Made by a program: the position numbers and the translations under genes
Part shown: one piece after another, positions 1-12,815 of the stretch
How positions within the stretch are numbered: position 1 is the first letter of the stretch
Layout: every line of letters starts with the position of its first letter
The notes under the pieces: model-generated
Databases searched by the model: none
Told to the model about the DNA's origin: nothing
Seen by the model: only the letters and a program-made list of their open reading frames with translations
DNA from: Doryteuthis pealeii
Taxonomy: Eukaryota; Mollusca; Cephalopoda; Myopsida; Loliginidae
Direction of reading: 5' to 3'
DNA length: 64,000 bases
Assembly (NCBI GenBank): GCA_023376005.1
Contig: CM042148.1
Coordinates: 68,236,869 to 68,300,868 of the forward strand

Positions 1-1972
1 TTATAATATCACCAAACATTATTTAATATCAAAGTTACTATGAATCAAAATAAGTGCCTGTTTGCTACACAGAAATTTCAGTTCTAAACTTACTAAATGC
101 AAGTTATCAAATTTAGAATACTAAAAAGTATTCTTAACAGTCTACACCAATTAATTTAAAATGAGTTGTAAAGAATTAAAATTGAGTCATTTAGTGTAAA
201 TAATGTTAACTACATCTGAATATTATGAAAGTCATTTTCATGCAGAATAATCAGCAGAATAGTTTGATTTTTCTTTTCTTTTTTTATTACATCTTTAAAA
301 TTCATTTCACATTCACTTGCTTGGCTAGAACTATAATCATTTTCTTTTCTTCTTTTTCTACAAGGCACTTAAGGGGAATTGATGTATTATGCAGATAAAC
401 TCTCAATGGTTTCAAGATGCACAATACTCTCAAGTAATCATTCCTAAATTATGCACTGTGACACACCACAAAAAATAGCTATGTGTATATTATAAAAATT
501 TTTTTTTAAATTTAAAAAGTATATACAAAATAAGGACTTCTATTGCGGTAGACAATTTGATAGTTTTTTTTTGTGTGTTTTTTTCTAAATCAAAAGATTA
601 GTTCAAAACCTGTTCATAAAAATCTGATATTCACCTAAAATTATATACCATACTTTTATATACAGTGATCAATTTTTATTAAAAAAAACAAAAAACAAAA
701 AAAAACTATCAAATATGAAAAGTTACCTATTCATACATTTTCTTGAAAAACTCCAAAATGTATGAATAACTAATTTTCCATGCTTGATTGTTTAAAAATT
801 ATTATTCATGATCATTGTATATACAAGTATACTATATAATTTTAGATAAATATCTGATTAAGTTTATATAAACAGGTTTAGAAGCAAACAATCTTCTAGT
901 TTTCTATATACACTTTATTATACATATCTCCTTTTTATGGTGCATCACTGTGCATAGTTTAGAAATGATCACTCTAGAGCATTGTACATCCTAACATAGA
1001 AAATATTATTAAAAACAAACCTTTCATTCATCTAAATAAGAGTAATAACTAATAATATTCTGCAAATTTAAATCAATTTTTCCAATAACCTATTAACTGT
1101 ACAAATGCCAAATTTTAATACATTTTCTAAATTAGCTACAAATTGCACCAAAATATTTGTTGTACCCCAAACAAGAAATTTGAGAACTACTTCTCTAAAT
1201 GCATCCACTTAAAAGTTCTGCTGTTATTGTTTTTAATCATTCAGCTTAGAAATTCCTGTAGAATATGAACAAGAAACTTCTATTAGATGATTCCCTCACC
1301 CTCATTTTGCTAATTATTTTTAGGTATTGATACTTTGCCAGCTAAAACTAAATTAACATCAATTCTTACAGAAAATTAACAGTCTGTGTTGGGTTATGAA
1401 AATAGCACACTTTATAATGCACAAGAAACAAACAGTATTGTAAAAATATCAATCTAATTTGACTCCACTTTTCACTAATAATCAGCCCTGAAACTTAAAA
1501 AAAAAATATCTTTCTTCCTTATTGTTACTAACGTTAACAAATGTCGAATTTGGCAAGGAAAAGTTATGTTTGAAACATACAGTAAGAAACAAATTTATAT
1601 ATTAATACTCATGTTCCTAAATTGCACGTCTTATCTTGCAGCACCCTCTGGTTAAAAATAAGCCCAAATTGTCCAATGAAATGCAAAAATGTAAGCCCAC
1701 ATGAGTGTTGTCATCTCAGCTAAATAATGGACCATTTCGGTTTTTTTTATAATGAAAGGGAAGAAAAGGGACATGCTACACAAAAAATAGCGATGGGGAA
1801 GATAGAGGGGATGAGCACACAAAAGCAATTATATGGTTTCAACCAAACATAAGGAGGAACAAAAAAAAAAACCCAGAAAAAATGAGTTAAATCAACATTA
1901 TCCTTTTTACATATTGAACTAAACGCAATAGCTCTTAAATAAACATATCAAATGTAATATATATTATCATAC
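1..1972 (-). other. Probable RAVER intron 5, partial; no gene seen
   Basis: AT-rich sequence downstream of the probable exon 5. I found no segment resembling the residues that follow RRM3 in RAVERs (the CAPG...LAALIAAQ region), so the next exon probably lies outside the window. No SINE or inverted-repeat element was recognised. Confidence 0.5.
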
Positions 1973-2095
1973 TGTGGTATATCGACAGGTTTTGCTTGAT
2001 AAATTTCCACAGCACCAAGCACAAATTTCTTCATATCTATTTGTTGCTCTTTTTAGCATAACATAGTAGCAACCTTCCCACCACCCCAGGTTAAC
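1973..2095 (-). CDS. RAVER1: RAVER orthologue, probable coding exon 5 (rest of RRM3)
   Basis: A 41-codon candidate exon, phase 0 at both ends, with acceptor CACTTACAAG (2096-2097) and donor GTATGA (1971-1972). It is compatible with the phase-0 end of exon 4. It reads VNLGWWEGCYYVMLKRATNR then YEEICAWCCGNLSSKTCRYTT. Spacing and pattern fit RRM3 strand 3, helix 2 and strand 4 of RAVERs: the vertebrate block after CQ is about 45 residues with an FAVLEY strand and a helix ending ADGL. Identity is low, the acceptor pyrimidine tract is modest, and the reading frame stops just past the donor. It is therefore less certain than exons 1-4; a chance open stretch cannot be excluded. Confidence 0.66.
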
Positions 2096-2680
2096 CTTGT
2101 AAGTGCAAGAAATGGTAACACAGAAGTTGAAGATATTTAAAAGGGTCAGCAAGTCACTCTACCAGTAATCAATAGAGGACAAAGTGCTTAAACCATTGAG
2201 AGTGGGCTACGATTTCTGAAGAAAGATAATCTTTCCTTCATCAACTCAAAACATACCACTCCATATCTTAATTTGAGACCAGAGGAAGGCTAAACACACA
2301 ACTAAAGTGAGTGATATTTATTTTTCCTTAACATGCCTGACCTTTTCCTCGTCATCTCTTCATCTCGTCTTTGTCTCAGGCAATTTTCATGGAGACTCAG
2401 CCATGCAACAATAAACCAATTTTTTTTCTTCATGTTATTGTTGCACATAATTTAACATCTACTTGCAGCTGCATAATGAATTGATGTAATCCTTAAATAG
2501 AAGCTAACACTTCAGGCTTAAGTAAACAAAAAACCCATAGATGAAGGCAATTATGCCACTTGAATTGTCAAATTTTACAAACTTGCACTGGATATGTGCA
2601 TGTGTCTGTCTCATATATATAAAGTCATCCACAGCCACCGTGTTTTCGAGGTTTCACATCTCTTCAGTGTGGCTAGACAA

Positions 2681-2955
<275 letters not shown>

Positions 2956-3221
2956 AGAGAGAGCGTGTATTTTTTAATACTAAATTACAACTTGAATTAT
3001 TAGGGTGTTCCCTAACAGAAAAATTTTAAAAGGTTAAAAGAAAACTGCTACTATTTGATTAGTGTTAAACAAACAGCTAAAGAGATTAGCTACCAACAAA
3101 CAAATTTTCATAACAACCAGTTAAAAATGAACATTCAAACAATAGAATGACAAAGTTTGCAGAAGTAAAAATCATTCTATTTGAAAAGTGAAGGGAAATA
3201 ATATGAAGGTTATGTATATAC

Positions 3222-3475
3222 CTGGCAATAAATGGGAGTGAAGTCTTTACTGAACAATTCCCTCAGTCCAGAAATGTCTTTAAAGTCTTTTGGAAGCCCA
3301 TTAACAAGAAGACATCGAGAATTCAATTTGTCATAGGAGACAACTAAACTCTCTTCAATAAAGTCACACTGCAGAACATGACCTTTGTATTCTTTCCAGT
3401 TGAGTTCCTCTCTTATTTGACCAGATTTCTCTTTGTTATGACAATATTCAAAGACAGCATAATTCTTGCTTTCAC
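3222..3475 (-). CDS. RAVER1: RAVER orthologue, coding exon 4 (end of RRM2, start of RRM3)
   Basis: A 254-nt exon. The acceptor is TTTCAG after a poly-T tract (3476-3477) and the donor is GTATAT (3220-3221). It completes the Gly codon split with exon 3 and ends in phase 0. It encodes the RRM2 RNP1 strand (ESKNYAVFEY, where many RRMs have KGYGFVEY), RRM2 helix 2 and strand 4 (GHVLQCDFIEE), then the RRM3 RNP2 strand LNSRCLLVNGLP and RRM3 helix 1, ending FTPIYCQ. Human RAVER1 has LHSRCLCVDRLP and ends this block with PTFCQ, so the match extends across the RRM2-RRM3 junction. Confidence 0.93.
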
Positions 3476-3715
3476 CTGAAAGAAAAAAAAAAAAAAAAAA
3501 GTCAATACATTAAATTTATAACTGCTTTATATAAAATTAAAAAAAAAAAAAAAAAAAGAAAAGAAAAAAGAAAGAAAAAGCTTGCTTTTTGGTTAGAGTT
3601 TTTATCAATCAGATAATATATATTAAATGTTTGGGTCGATTTCTAGCAAATGTTTAAGGTTAATACTCTGCAAGTTTACAGATTTGCCAAAAGTTTAGTT
3701 CAACATGTGTTAAAG

Positions 3716-3955
3716 TGGGTTGGTTGGATTTTATGGCATGTAAACCCTTGGGTTATTTTATACCGAAAACGATTTGTCTTATTCATTCTTATTGGGTATT
3801 CAATTTTCTTAAACACTTTAACTCATTTTTTAAAATCTATTTAACCAATAGATGTGACCCTAACTGGTAATCCCACTTCGGGTCAAGGTGGATCTGGGAG
3901 TAATGGCAATGAAGGGGTACTCCACACTCCCAGCTGGCCGGGCAGGAGGATTTTA
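3716..3955 (+). repeat. Family D interspersed repeat
   Basis: GTGGGTTGGTTGGATTTTAT, then the shared blocks through GGAGTAATGGCAATGAAGG and CTCCACACTCCCAGC. The open frame that overlaps it has no independent support. Confidence 0.68.
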
Positions 3956-4034
3956 AGTACAAATAAATAAAATGCTAAGGATCAAAATTAGAATAGACTA
4001 AAGTGATTTTTATAAGGTTTAATGTAAAGTTATC

Positions 4035-4275
4035 ATAGGAAATGGACTATTTCCAGTTCACTTCTTGGATGAAGCTGTTTGCATTTCAATGCTAATACTC
4101 TTGGGAAAGGTATGCCTCCAACTATCTCTCAAGCTATGATTAAATAGCAAGGCAGCTCTTAAACTTTATTATGGCAACTGGTCCAGAAGGAAAACTGAAT
4201 TGAAACCTGTTAAGATCCAATTAAGAAATTGACCATGTGTCACATCCTACTCATGTGGAGGGGTTGATATATATG
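4035..4275 (+). mobile_element. Family A SINE
   Basis: Shares the family body (TCTTGGGAAAGGTATGCCTC; GAAGGAAAACTGAATTGAAA; GACCATGTGTCACATCCTAC). The head is partly preserved at ATCATAGGAAATGGAC. Confidence 0.72.
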
Positions 4276-4498
4276 GTTTAATGTTTACAGATAGTTTTAG
4301 GTTAAATCGTCCTTAACTAAAAAGCCTAACCATAAAATATTTTTTTCCATTTGCAAAATCATGATGCAAAACAGGTGTTTCTTCCTTTAACTAATATCTT
4401 TTCATACCTCATTAATTTATGCTGTTGCTTATCAAACCATCTAAGAAAAATTTCAATTTAGTTTTCATGAGTAGACTCCATGAAATTACAAAGGGGTG

Positions 4499-4499
4499 G

Positions 4500-4566
<67 letters not shown>
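4499..4566. repeat. (GT)n(TA)n microsatellite
   Basis: GT repeats followed by a TA tract of about 50 bp. Confidence 0.93.
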
Positions 4567-4568
<2 letters not shown>

Positions 4569-7078
4569 ACAAATAGTAATGAGGTATGAATAGAACAATA
4601 AGATCCATAAGATTGATCCTTTTACAATGAATATATCACATACACTTACACCTTAAGTAGACAGGTGTAAGCTAACATTAGCGTATGTCCCCAAAACAAT
4701 ATTTGTTCTTATTTCATTGTCTATGATGAAAACAAAAACTAAATCTTAATATACATTGAAAAATCAAAAATTCAAAATTTTATCTTTAATAGATTTATAT
4801 CAAATGTGGCTAATTTAGAAACATGTGTTAAAGTAAATATATAAATGACTCTTACCCAACAATTTTTTTTATCTCAAACTCCCTGAACCTTCCATGGCAT
4901 TCTAATTAAAAAGTTGCAGATTAATTACAATTGAGCAGATGAAGTGAACTTTTTATTTTTTTAAATTTTTTTTATTTAGACATATTGTAGAAAAGTGCCA
5001 AAATTTAAATAATCATTGTTAATTTTTTTTTATAACAGCTATAAGCAATGAATGTTTCTCTGCTGCAAGTAGCACTTAAATGAGGTTATCCAATGAAGAA
5101 GCAGCAGCAGGAAGGAGAAGAAAAAACAAACAAACAAAAAAACAAAAACAGCATCAAGTGCAAACAATTCTACAGTTGGTAACTGATAAAGAAACTCAAT
5201 GATAGGCCTTTCTTGGATACCCAAGAAATTTGATTCCACATGAGGGAGATTTCTTAATCTGGCTGCTAGCTCATCACAAATGCCCATCCCACACACAGGT
5301 ATTGGGTTTATCAACAGAAATTCATTTTCTCTACTCTACATAACACAAACAGGGTAGTTGTACAAAGAAAAACAGAAAAGTACATTATGCTAATCTTACA
5401 AAAAAATAAATGAAATAAAAACCTAGATTTATCTATGTACCTCTGTCTTTATTTTGAATAAACTGAATGAATTCAAATAATTATTTAGACAATTAAACTA
5501 CTTAAATTTGATGTCCATACATTTTAGCCTCTACATTTTCCGACCTTTTTCAGGTGCTAACTTCATAAGCATTATAAACTGAAACATTATGTAAACAAGG
5601 AATTTATTTGCCCAATGTTAGAGACCCTTCTCAAAATTACAATAAGCTGAATGGATTTTTATGAATCCTGAGAGTAAAAAGGGCTGAAAATTATCAAATG
5701 TAATTAGAGAATGAGAAGGATTTAGTGCTGTTGTAACCCGTGTCTTTAAATTGTATTGTAGACATAGGACAGAACGTGAAGTAAACTAATTCAGAAGAGA
5801 TGTAAAAAATCATTGAGAATTGATACTGAATAGATTTTCTTCAGTAAAAATGTAAACATTTCCTCATAGGTACATTAACTTCCTGTAAATATGACTACAC
5901 ATTAGACATGTAAAGAACTGACTATTTAAGTATTCACCAGAAATTTATCTCAATTTATCAATATGACCCTCCTATATTTTTCAAATGGATTACTTTACCA
6001 TCTCTTATATTTAAACAGAAACAAGTTTTCATAGCATTGCACCATGTGAACTTTGCAATATAAGTATAATAGTTGTTTTTAATCAACTTAATACATTATC
6101 AAAAATTAGAATATATTTATGTAACAGTTTTATCAAATAAGTTACATGTTAATCTGTTGCTAGGTTTTCAAGATTTAAATGGTATTAAAATAAATCTATC
6201 TTAGAACAAACATGGAGAGGGAAAAAAAATCAGACTAAAATTCAATCCAGAGTAAGAGGATTTTGTGTATACTTAGATAGGTCAATTATATTTTCATTAA
6301 TAAACAACAGAAATAAGATGAAAAATACAAGTCAAAAAGTTAATAAGGTCAAATCATTTGTTTTCAATTTAAATGGATCTGGTAAACAAAGTCAATGATA
6401 ATCTTTAGAGGCATAAGTATAAAAAAAAAAAGAAAAAAGATTTATTGGGATTTAACAGAGTTCAATCCAATGTTAAAAAATGTCTAGGTTATACATTTTA
6501 GATACAGATTACATATGAAAGAGGTTGACCTTTATAAAACAAGCACAAGTCTCTGAAGCAACTGACAAAAAAGTTAAAATAACAATGTCTAAATGAATAG
6601 TCACACTTTGGAAGTAATGTAAAAAGTGACCTATAAATAACATGGGCCACCATTGTTGCCAAAGTAAAAACCCATCACAACAGCCACAACAATTGGCACA
6701 ACTTATATAAAACTATTTTAAATGGATGCTCAATTCAATACAAAGTTTCCAGACATTAAAAGAAAATGTTTGCAATTGCTATGTTTGATCTCCTGCAAGC
6801 ACAAAGAAAAAAAAAAAGAAAAAAAAAAAGGTGTCTGTATAAAAACTTGCATTGTAAAGAATGGAATATTATAGATGATTAGATTAGTTAGTTACACTTA
6901 TATAAATTATATACCAAAAGACAAGAATGTATGCAAAAAAAGTCTTGGTCTTGAGAGATTTCTAAAAAATTTAACACAAAAAAGTTTAATTACACTTAGA
7001 AAATGTATCCAAGTTCAGACCATCATACAAAACAGAAGAAGCAACTTTTCAAATGCTTCTGTGACAGTATAGTCCAAG

Positions 7079-7289
7079 GTTAAAAGCATGTTAAGGATAA
7101 CCCGAAACTAAAACATTTTTTTAGATCTTATTTTTCCAATGCAAGTATCATTGGGGAACAAGATAAGTTTTGGTAAATGGGCCAAAGCCTGGCCAGTTTA
7201 CCAAAACTTTTCTTGTTCCCAACGATACCAACATCAAAAACAAAATATGGTCTGAAAAAGTTAGGGTTATCCTTACTGGACTTTTAACT
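7079..7289. mobile_element. Foldback MITE (about 210 bp)
   Basis: An inverted repeat along nearly its whole length. The left end, GGTTAAAAGCATGTTAAGG, pairs with the right end around CCTTACTGGACTTTTAAC. Inner arms share GTATCATTGGGGAACAAG and AAGTTTTGGTAAA, around a GGCCAAAGCCTGGCC centre. It is the uninterrupted relative of 24386-24878. Confidence 0.78.
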
Positions 7290-8093
7290 GACTAGTATAA
7301 AACTGTCTAAAAGTTTTAATGAAAATATATACACCCTATCAAAAACAATTTACAATGCATAGAAGAATAATAGAAAATAAAACATTAATCTTTTTTTTTT
7401 TTTAAATGCTACCACAAATAAGAACTTTAATAATGTGAATAATAACATAACTTGGAAAGTTATTAACTAAATTATATAAGTTATAAAAATTTACTTAGGT
7501 TGTTCAGTCTTATTTTTTTAGAAGGCATTAAAAGTATTTAGTTTTAATTAATTAAAAAAAAAAAAAGAAAAAAAAAAGACTAATCTAGCATATCAGCACA
7601 CATTCTTTTATTGATTCTATTATTAAAGATGGAAAAGACATTTTTCTATTATAAATTATTATAAGGTAAAAATGTTATTCAATTGCTTTTTTTTTTTTTT
7701 TTTTAAATGTGCAAATTAGAGAAGCTAGTGCAAATGATCAAAAAAAGTCAAAAATAGTTTGCAATGTTTGATGCTAGAGACTTTTCACAGAATAATGCTC
7801 TATGGTTAAGCTGATTAGACATTGAGAAAGAATAATCAACATTATATCATGTTAACAATAGTCAACATACCCAAAACATCCAAATCAAGCATTAAAGAAA
7901 CTAATGTATGACTTCCACATGATTTGGGAAGGGGGTAAATAGAACTGGGCTATATTTCTATGTGCAGTTCAGTTATTAAATGTAACAAAAAATTTTCATT
8001 AAAAAAATAAATTGTAATGCGCAATAAAAAGCCCATGCTTTACACAACAAAAACAGATGTGATATAATAATAATTGATATAAGAAATCTGTTC

Positions 8094-8305
8094 AAGTTCA
8101 AATCTGGATGAGGCTGTTTGCATTTCACTTTGCACTTATACCCTTTTGTCAGTTATGGGTAAAATAGTAAGGCAGACTGGACTCTTTAATATTGGTATGA
8201 CAACCAGTTTAGAGAAAGGAAAACTGAATTCAAACCAGCAGTACCCCACTTAAAAATTGACCTTGAGTTACATCCTGTCTATGAGAGGGCTTGGGTAAAT
8301 ACATA
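8094..8305 (+). mobile_element. Family A SINE, head truncated
   Basis: Starts near the box B-like GTTCAAATCTGGATGAGGC and runs through GGAAAACTGAATTCAAACC to GACCTTGAGTTACATCCTG. Confidence 0.7.
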
Positions 8306-9938
8306 AAAGTGAAATGAATCACCATTAACCCTATTAAAAGCAGGTCTTCTAAAAAGAAAATGAAGATGCTGTGTATATGATTGGTCGATTAATGAGCTAA
8401 ACAATTAATTTGAACAAGTACTGCTCTTAATTAGAATAACTGAAGGCAGCAATTAGGCAAAAGTATCTGGAATTAGGGTATAATATTCCTGCAAGATAAT
8501 GTTAAACTGCAGGTTTCTTTGATGAATACTTTTTTAAAAAAAGAAAAAAGAAAGAGCATTACAACTTAGTTGAGACATTTTCATTTATTTGACCTATTTA
8601 CTAGTTATTGCACTTTTAGATTATCATTTATATATTTTTTTCTTTGGAGAATTTTCTTGGTAGACAAGAGGGTCAGTTCTCTAGAAGATGGCAATAGGCA
8701 TCTAGAGTTATTCTTTGCCCAGAAAAAAAAGTTCTAGAAAAATGAAATTATAAAAATAGAGAAAAAAAAAAAAAAAGGAAAATATTTTATTTAAAAAGGT
8801 AAATTTGAACATTCAATGATTTTTTAAAATTATTTATCAAGACACCTTTTAGTTTAGTTTCTTTGTTTAATCAGCCTTTGTGGGTTATTTAATGCCAAAG
8901 CCACCTTGTAGAAAAACAGTAGCTGTAGTGGGGATAAGGGTGTTCATGCCTTTCTCAATAGTATTAAGGACACCTTTTATTACTGGCATAATTTTATTAT
9001 AATGTACTATAGAACAAAGTGAGCAATTGCAATAGGCGATTAGAAATAAAATCTGCCCATTTGTCTTTAAAACATTTACAATTCATCCCACTCACTTTAA
9101 TAGATTTCTAATGAAATAACTATTTTCTTTAAACCTAAGTTTATGAAATAACTTATACACATTGTTAAAATATATCAGGCACAATTTGTTTTTATTTTAG
9201 TTATACTATTTTATTTATGATCTGATATCTCAACAAAATGAACTGTGATAATTTCATGCTTTATACTACAAAACAAGAAATAAAAAGCAGCAAATGTCAT
9301 GGGCTTGCACTATTATTATTAAACTTGCTTTCAATTTCAACAGCAGACTAAAAAAGTTGTTTAAAAGTAAATTTATATTTCAAGAAAAAGGAATTTGGAG
9401 AAAGCAATGGCAAAAAATAAATAAAAAGCTAAAATTTGAGTTGGCAATTTTTTTTTTCACTGTGCTGACAGGCTTGAGAATTTAAAAGATTCAGATAAAT
9501 ATTAAATGAATGTAATAAATCATTTTGTAGCTTTCAAAAACAGGAATTTCTCAGAACTTTAATTCTAAAAGTAGGAAAAGGCTTCTTTTGAGATTTACAG
9601 GGAACACGCTAGTCTTAATTTTAATAAAGAAATCAGCCAAAAGATAGGTCATTCCAAGTTCACTTTGACAATCATCATATAATATATTATCCTCCTCACA
9701 CCTCTTTACAGTTTCTGTGAATTCCCCCTCCTACTTACTCCCAACACTACTTGTTTCTTCACCCATATTTCTTCTTTGTTTAAATAGAACTGAACAAAAC
9801 TTAAAGTACTTGGGAAAATTTTGTAGCACTCATTAATAAATTCCACCCTAACATTAAGAAATTGAGCTTGAACAAATAAGAAAATTGGTCAGAGAGGAGA
9901 TGTCTGTCCTGTTTAATAGTGTCTGCATTAAAGGAAAA

Positions 9939-9988
<50 letters not shown>

Positions 9989-9990
<2 letters not shown>

Positions 9991-10193
9991 AAGCTGATAG
10001 CTTTTTAATTTAGTGCATCCTTGGATGTATGTATTTGATTTGAATGAGTCCCCGGGAAATTTGATGGGTCCCTACTAAAGTTTCTTAAGTTGCAGAGTTT
10101 TTACCTATGAACAACTAAAGCCGTCTAACCCCTACCTTGAACCCCATACAGTAATTCATTTCCAAGAAAATATTGAAGTGTATTTGTAGTTAG

Positions 10194-10226
<33 letters not shown>

Positions 10227-10300
10227 AACACTGGGATGCATGGATACAATTTTTTTGCGTCCTTTTGAATTTTTATGTTAGGTCATGTACCTAAAAGCAT
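9989..10300 (+). mobile_element. hAT-like MITE between (TA)n tracts
   Basis: Same inner blocks as 34291-34624 (GAATGAGTCCCCGGGAAATT; CACTGGGATGCATGGATAC; GCGTCCTTTTGAATTTTTAT). The ends have decayed into the adjoining (TA)n, and it carries an internal A-run at 10198-10225. Confidence 0.64.
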
Positions 10301-10331
<31 letters not shown>

Positions 10332-10860
10332 ACTTTTTAAGTGCTTTAGGTTAGTATACAATTGTTTAAAAAGCAGGTCTTCTGAAGATGAAGGTGCTGT
10401 GTATATGGTAGGTCTATTAATGAACTAAATTAATTTGAATAAGTACTGCTAATTAGAATAATTAAAAGCAGTAATTAGGATATAATATTCCAACAGGAAT
10501 ACAAGCAGTCACAACAGTAAACAAATGATTCATCTATGAAGACATTTTTATTATTTTTTAAATTTACCCCACCCCATTTTTTTCTCTTACAAATTCAAGA
10601 TTAATCAAAATCTAAACATCTAGAAGCAGCAAACAAAAACCAAAAAACAAACCATGTTTTACCATATAAAAAAAAAAAATAAATAAAAAAAATAAAAATA
10701 ATCCCAATCTCCAGCAAGCAAAAAACAAACTGTCAATGAATATTAAGTATTAACTGACATTAACAGAAAGGATAGTGAAAGAGATTCTTGATCCACCAGC
10801 ATTTATCCCAATGTGTCTAAATATGAACAAGATATAATACTGTCAATCAGGATTACTTAC

Positions 10861-11082
10861 CCGTGTCTTCACAACGCATCAGGAAAAACTTTTCCATTGC
10901 ACCATAAGTGAGCAGAAGACCATGGATTTCTTTCTCCTCACATCCAGGAGGGAGATTAGTCAAACAGAGCATCTTGTCACTAGGATGCAATGCTACAGTA
11001 ACATCAGTTCCCAATAGTTGCTTGCCTGTAAGTTGGTCCACAATCTCTTCAGCATCTTCTCCTTTCATCAAGGTGACCACAG
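10861..11082 (-). CDS. RAVER1: RAVER orthologue, coding exon 3 (end of RRM1, start of RRM2)
   Basis: A 222-nt exon with a poly-T/CAG acceptor (11083-11084) and a perfect GTAAGT donor (10859-10860). It enters with two bases completing Ala and leaves with one base of a Gly codon. It encodes AVVTLMKGEDAEEIVDQL, which closes RRM1 and parallels AFVTLLNGEQAEAAI in vertebrate RAVERs. Next come the linker strand VTVALHPSDK, the RRM2 RNP2 motif MLCLTNLPP, and an alpha-1/beta-2 segment ending MEKFFLMRCEDTG. The order HPSDKMLCLTNLPP corresponds to QPTDALLCVANLPP in human RAVER1 and is one of the best family diagnostics in the window. The RRM1 RNP1 strand lacks the usual aromatic residues (VVTLM), as is typical of this divergent RRM1. 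Confidence 0.93.
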
Positions 11083-11591
11083 CTGAAAAAAAAAAATTAT
11101 CTTATTTATTCAAGTTGTCAAAGATAGACAAAAAAAGATTTAAAAATTAAAATAGTGAATCATGCAGTGAGAGCCATATACCCTAGTTCAGCAAAAATAA
11201 AAACTGCAAAGACAACAAATCTTGTAATATAGAGAGCAAAAATTAACAGTTAAAGAATAGAATAGAAAGCCCTTAATATTGAAATAATCAAGATTTGCTG
11301 AATGCCAAAGTATTTTTTTGGGGGAGAGTGGGTGCAACTAACTATACCTATTCAATAATTACACATATATAATACAATTTTACACAATTATATGGTTCAA
11401 AGTATTTAACACTAATAAAATTCACAAGCAATTAAATGTAGTTCAATCATTTTAAACATGAAAATACTTAGTTACACTATCAATATAGTTCAAAATCTTT
11501 TGAAACATCAAAAACCAATCTATTTGATTCAGTGATGGGATCCTAACAAGTACTATCACAACAAGTCTAAGTGGACCTGAGAGTGTGTGCG

Positions 11592-11596
11592 CATAT

Positions 11597-11672
<76 letters not shown>
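11592..11672. repeat. (TA)n microsatellite
   Basis: An 80-bp TA tract followed at 11725-11795 by AAAC/A-rich low-complexity sequence. Confidence 0.93.
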
Positions 11673-11674
<2 letters not shown>

Positions 11675-12585
11675 CTGCATGACAGGATATTGGGGTTGGA
11701 ATAAAATTTGGGAAATACATTGCTTATTTAAACAAACAAACAAACAAACAAAAAAAAACAAAAAAACAAAAAAAAACACAAAAAAAAAAAAAAACATTCC
11801 TAAATATTTCATCAAATTGGGAAAAGTTTTAAGACTTACATTCTATAAAGATGAACACAATGAATTTTATTTAACTTATAGGAATTAAAATAGTTATCTT
11901 ACAATGACCTAAGGATTATCTTAATAAAAGACCAATAAAAACTTAGCTTATCAGTAATTAAAATCACTGAAACAGTAGCTAAATCATTCATTAACTTTTG
12001 TGTTTACTCTGTAATTTGATAAATAAAATTCAATTATCAACTTTTGCAATTTTCTTTCATCTAATTTTTAGTTGCTTAACTCATCAAAATTAATGGTTGA
12101 TAAGACTTCATCTATTAAAAGAAAGAAAAAAAAACTTTTTATGTGAAATAGTATTTCTAAAAGAAAATGTATTTTCAATTGGTCAGGATTTTTTCTTCTT
12201 TTCTAAATCCAGCTTATCCTAAAAATCTGCTTATATGAAAAGCCTGTAAACATTTTCTTAGCCTTTAAGAACTAAGGATTGGCTGTTTTTATAAAACTCT
12301 TTCTTGTTTTTTTACAGAACATAAAATGTATGCCTATTCAGTGACCTAATTCCAACCAATGGAAAAGTAACAGCAAAAAACAAATCCCTCACTTTTATTC
12401 AAATATAAATTAATAGAAAACCAATCATATTTTTGGTAAGATATCAATTTAATATATGTACAGGAAAAAAAAAACCCATCCCAAGCTTTTAACTAATACA
12501 TTACAAAATAAAGCATGAAAGTAAGCAACAAGTTCTCATCTTTACTATATAACCATATGTAATATGATCATACCTAAGTATTTTT

Positions 12586-12815
12586 CTTCACACCTTTTAA
12601 TTTTTAAACTTCCTATACATCTATTCATAGAATCAATTCTAATAATTAATAGTATTGTGAAATCTTGAATAAGATTTTTCACTATTTCATGCATGAATTC
12701 ATACATTCATGCATGAAATATTGAAAAATCTTGAATACTTTCACAATACTATTAATTATTAGAATTGATTCTATGAATAGATGTATAGGAAGTTTAAAAA
12801 TTAAAAGGTGTGAAG
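12586..12815. repeat. Long near-perfect palindrome (230 bp)
   Basis: The outer 75 bases of each arm (from CTTCACACCTTTTAATTT to AGTATTGTGAAA) are exact reverse complements. The inner part differs by a few bases around a CATGCATGAATTCAT centre. A second hairpin (12821-12874, arms about 24 bp) abuts it. As intronic RNA it would form a duplex of more than 100 bp. Confidence 0.9.

Larger units (their letters stand above)
3476..10860 (-). other. RAVER intron 3, about 7.4 kb
   Basis: Intron between exons 3 and 4. It contains a family D repeat (3716-3955), two family A SINEs (4035-4275 and 8094-8305), a (GT)n/(TA)n tract (4499-4562), a foldback MITE (7079-7289), a family C fragment (8861-8975), and a hAT-like element (9989-10300) between two (TA)n tracts. 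I see nothing recognisable in 4620-7070. Confidence 0.85.

Noticed and set aside
1620..1745. Possible sixth exon on the minus strand reading EMTTLMWAYIFAFHWTIWAYF then stop
   Set aside because: It does not resemble the residues following RRM3 in RAVERs, stops after 21 codons, and its acceptor is weak.
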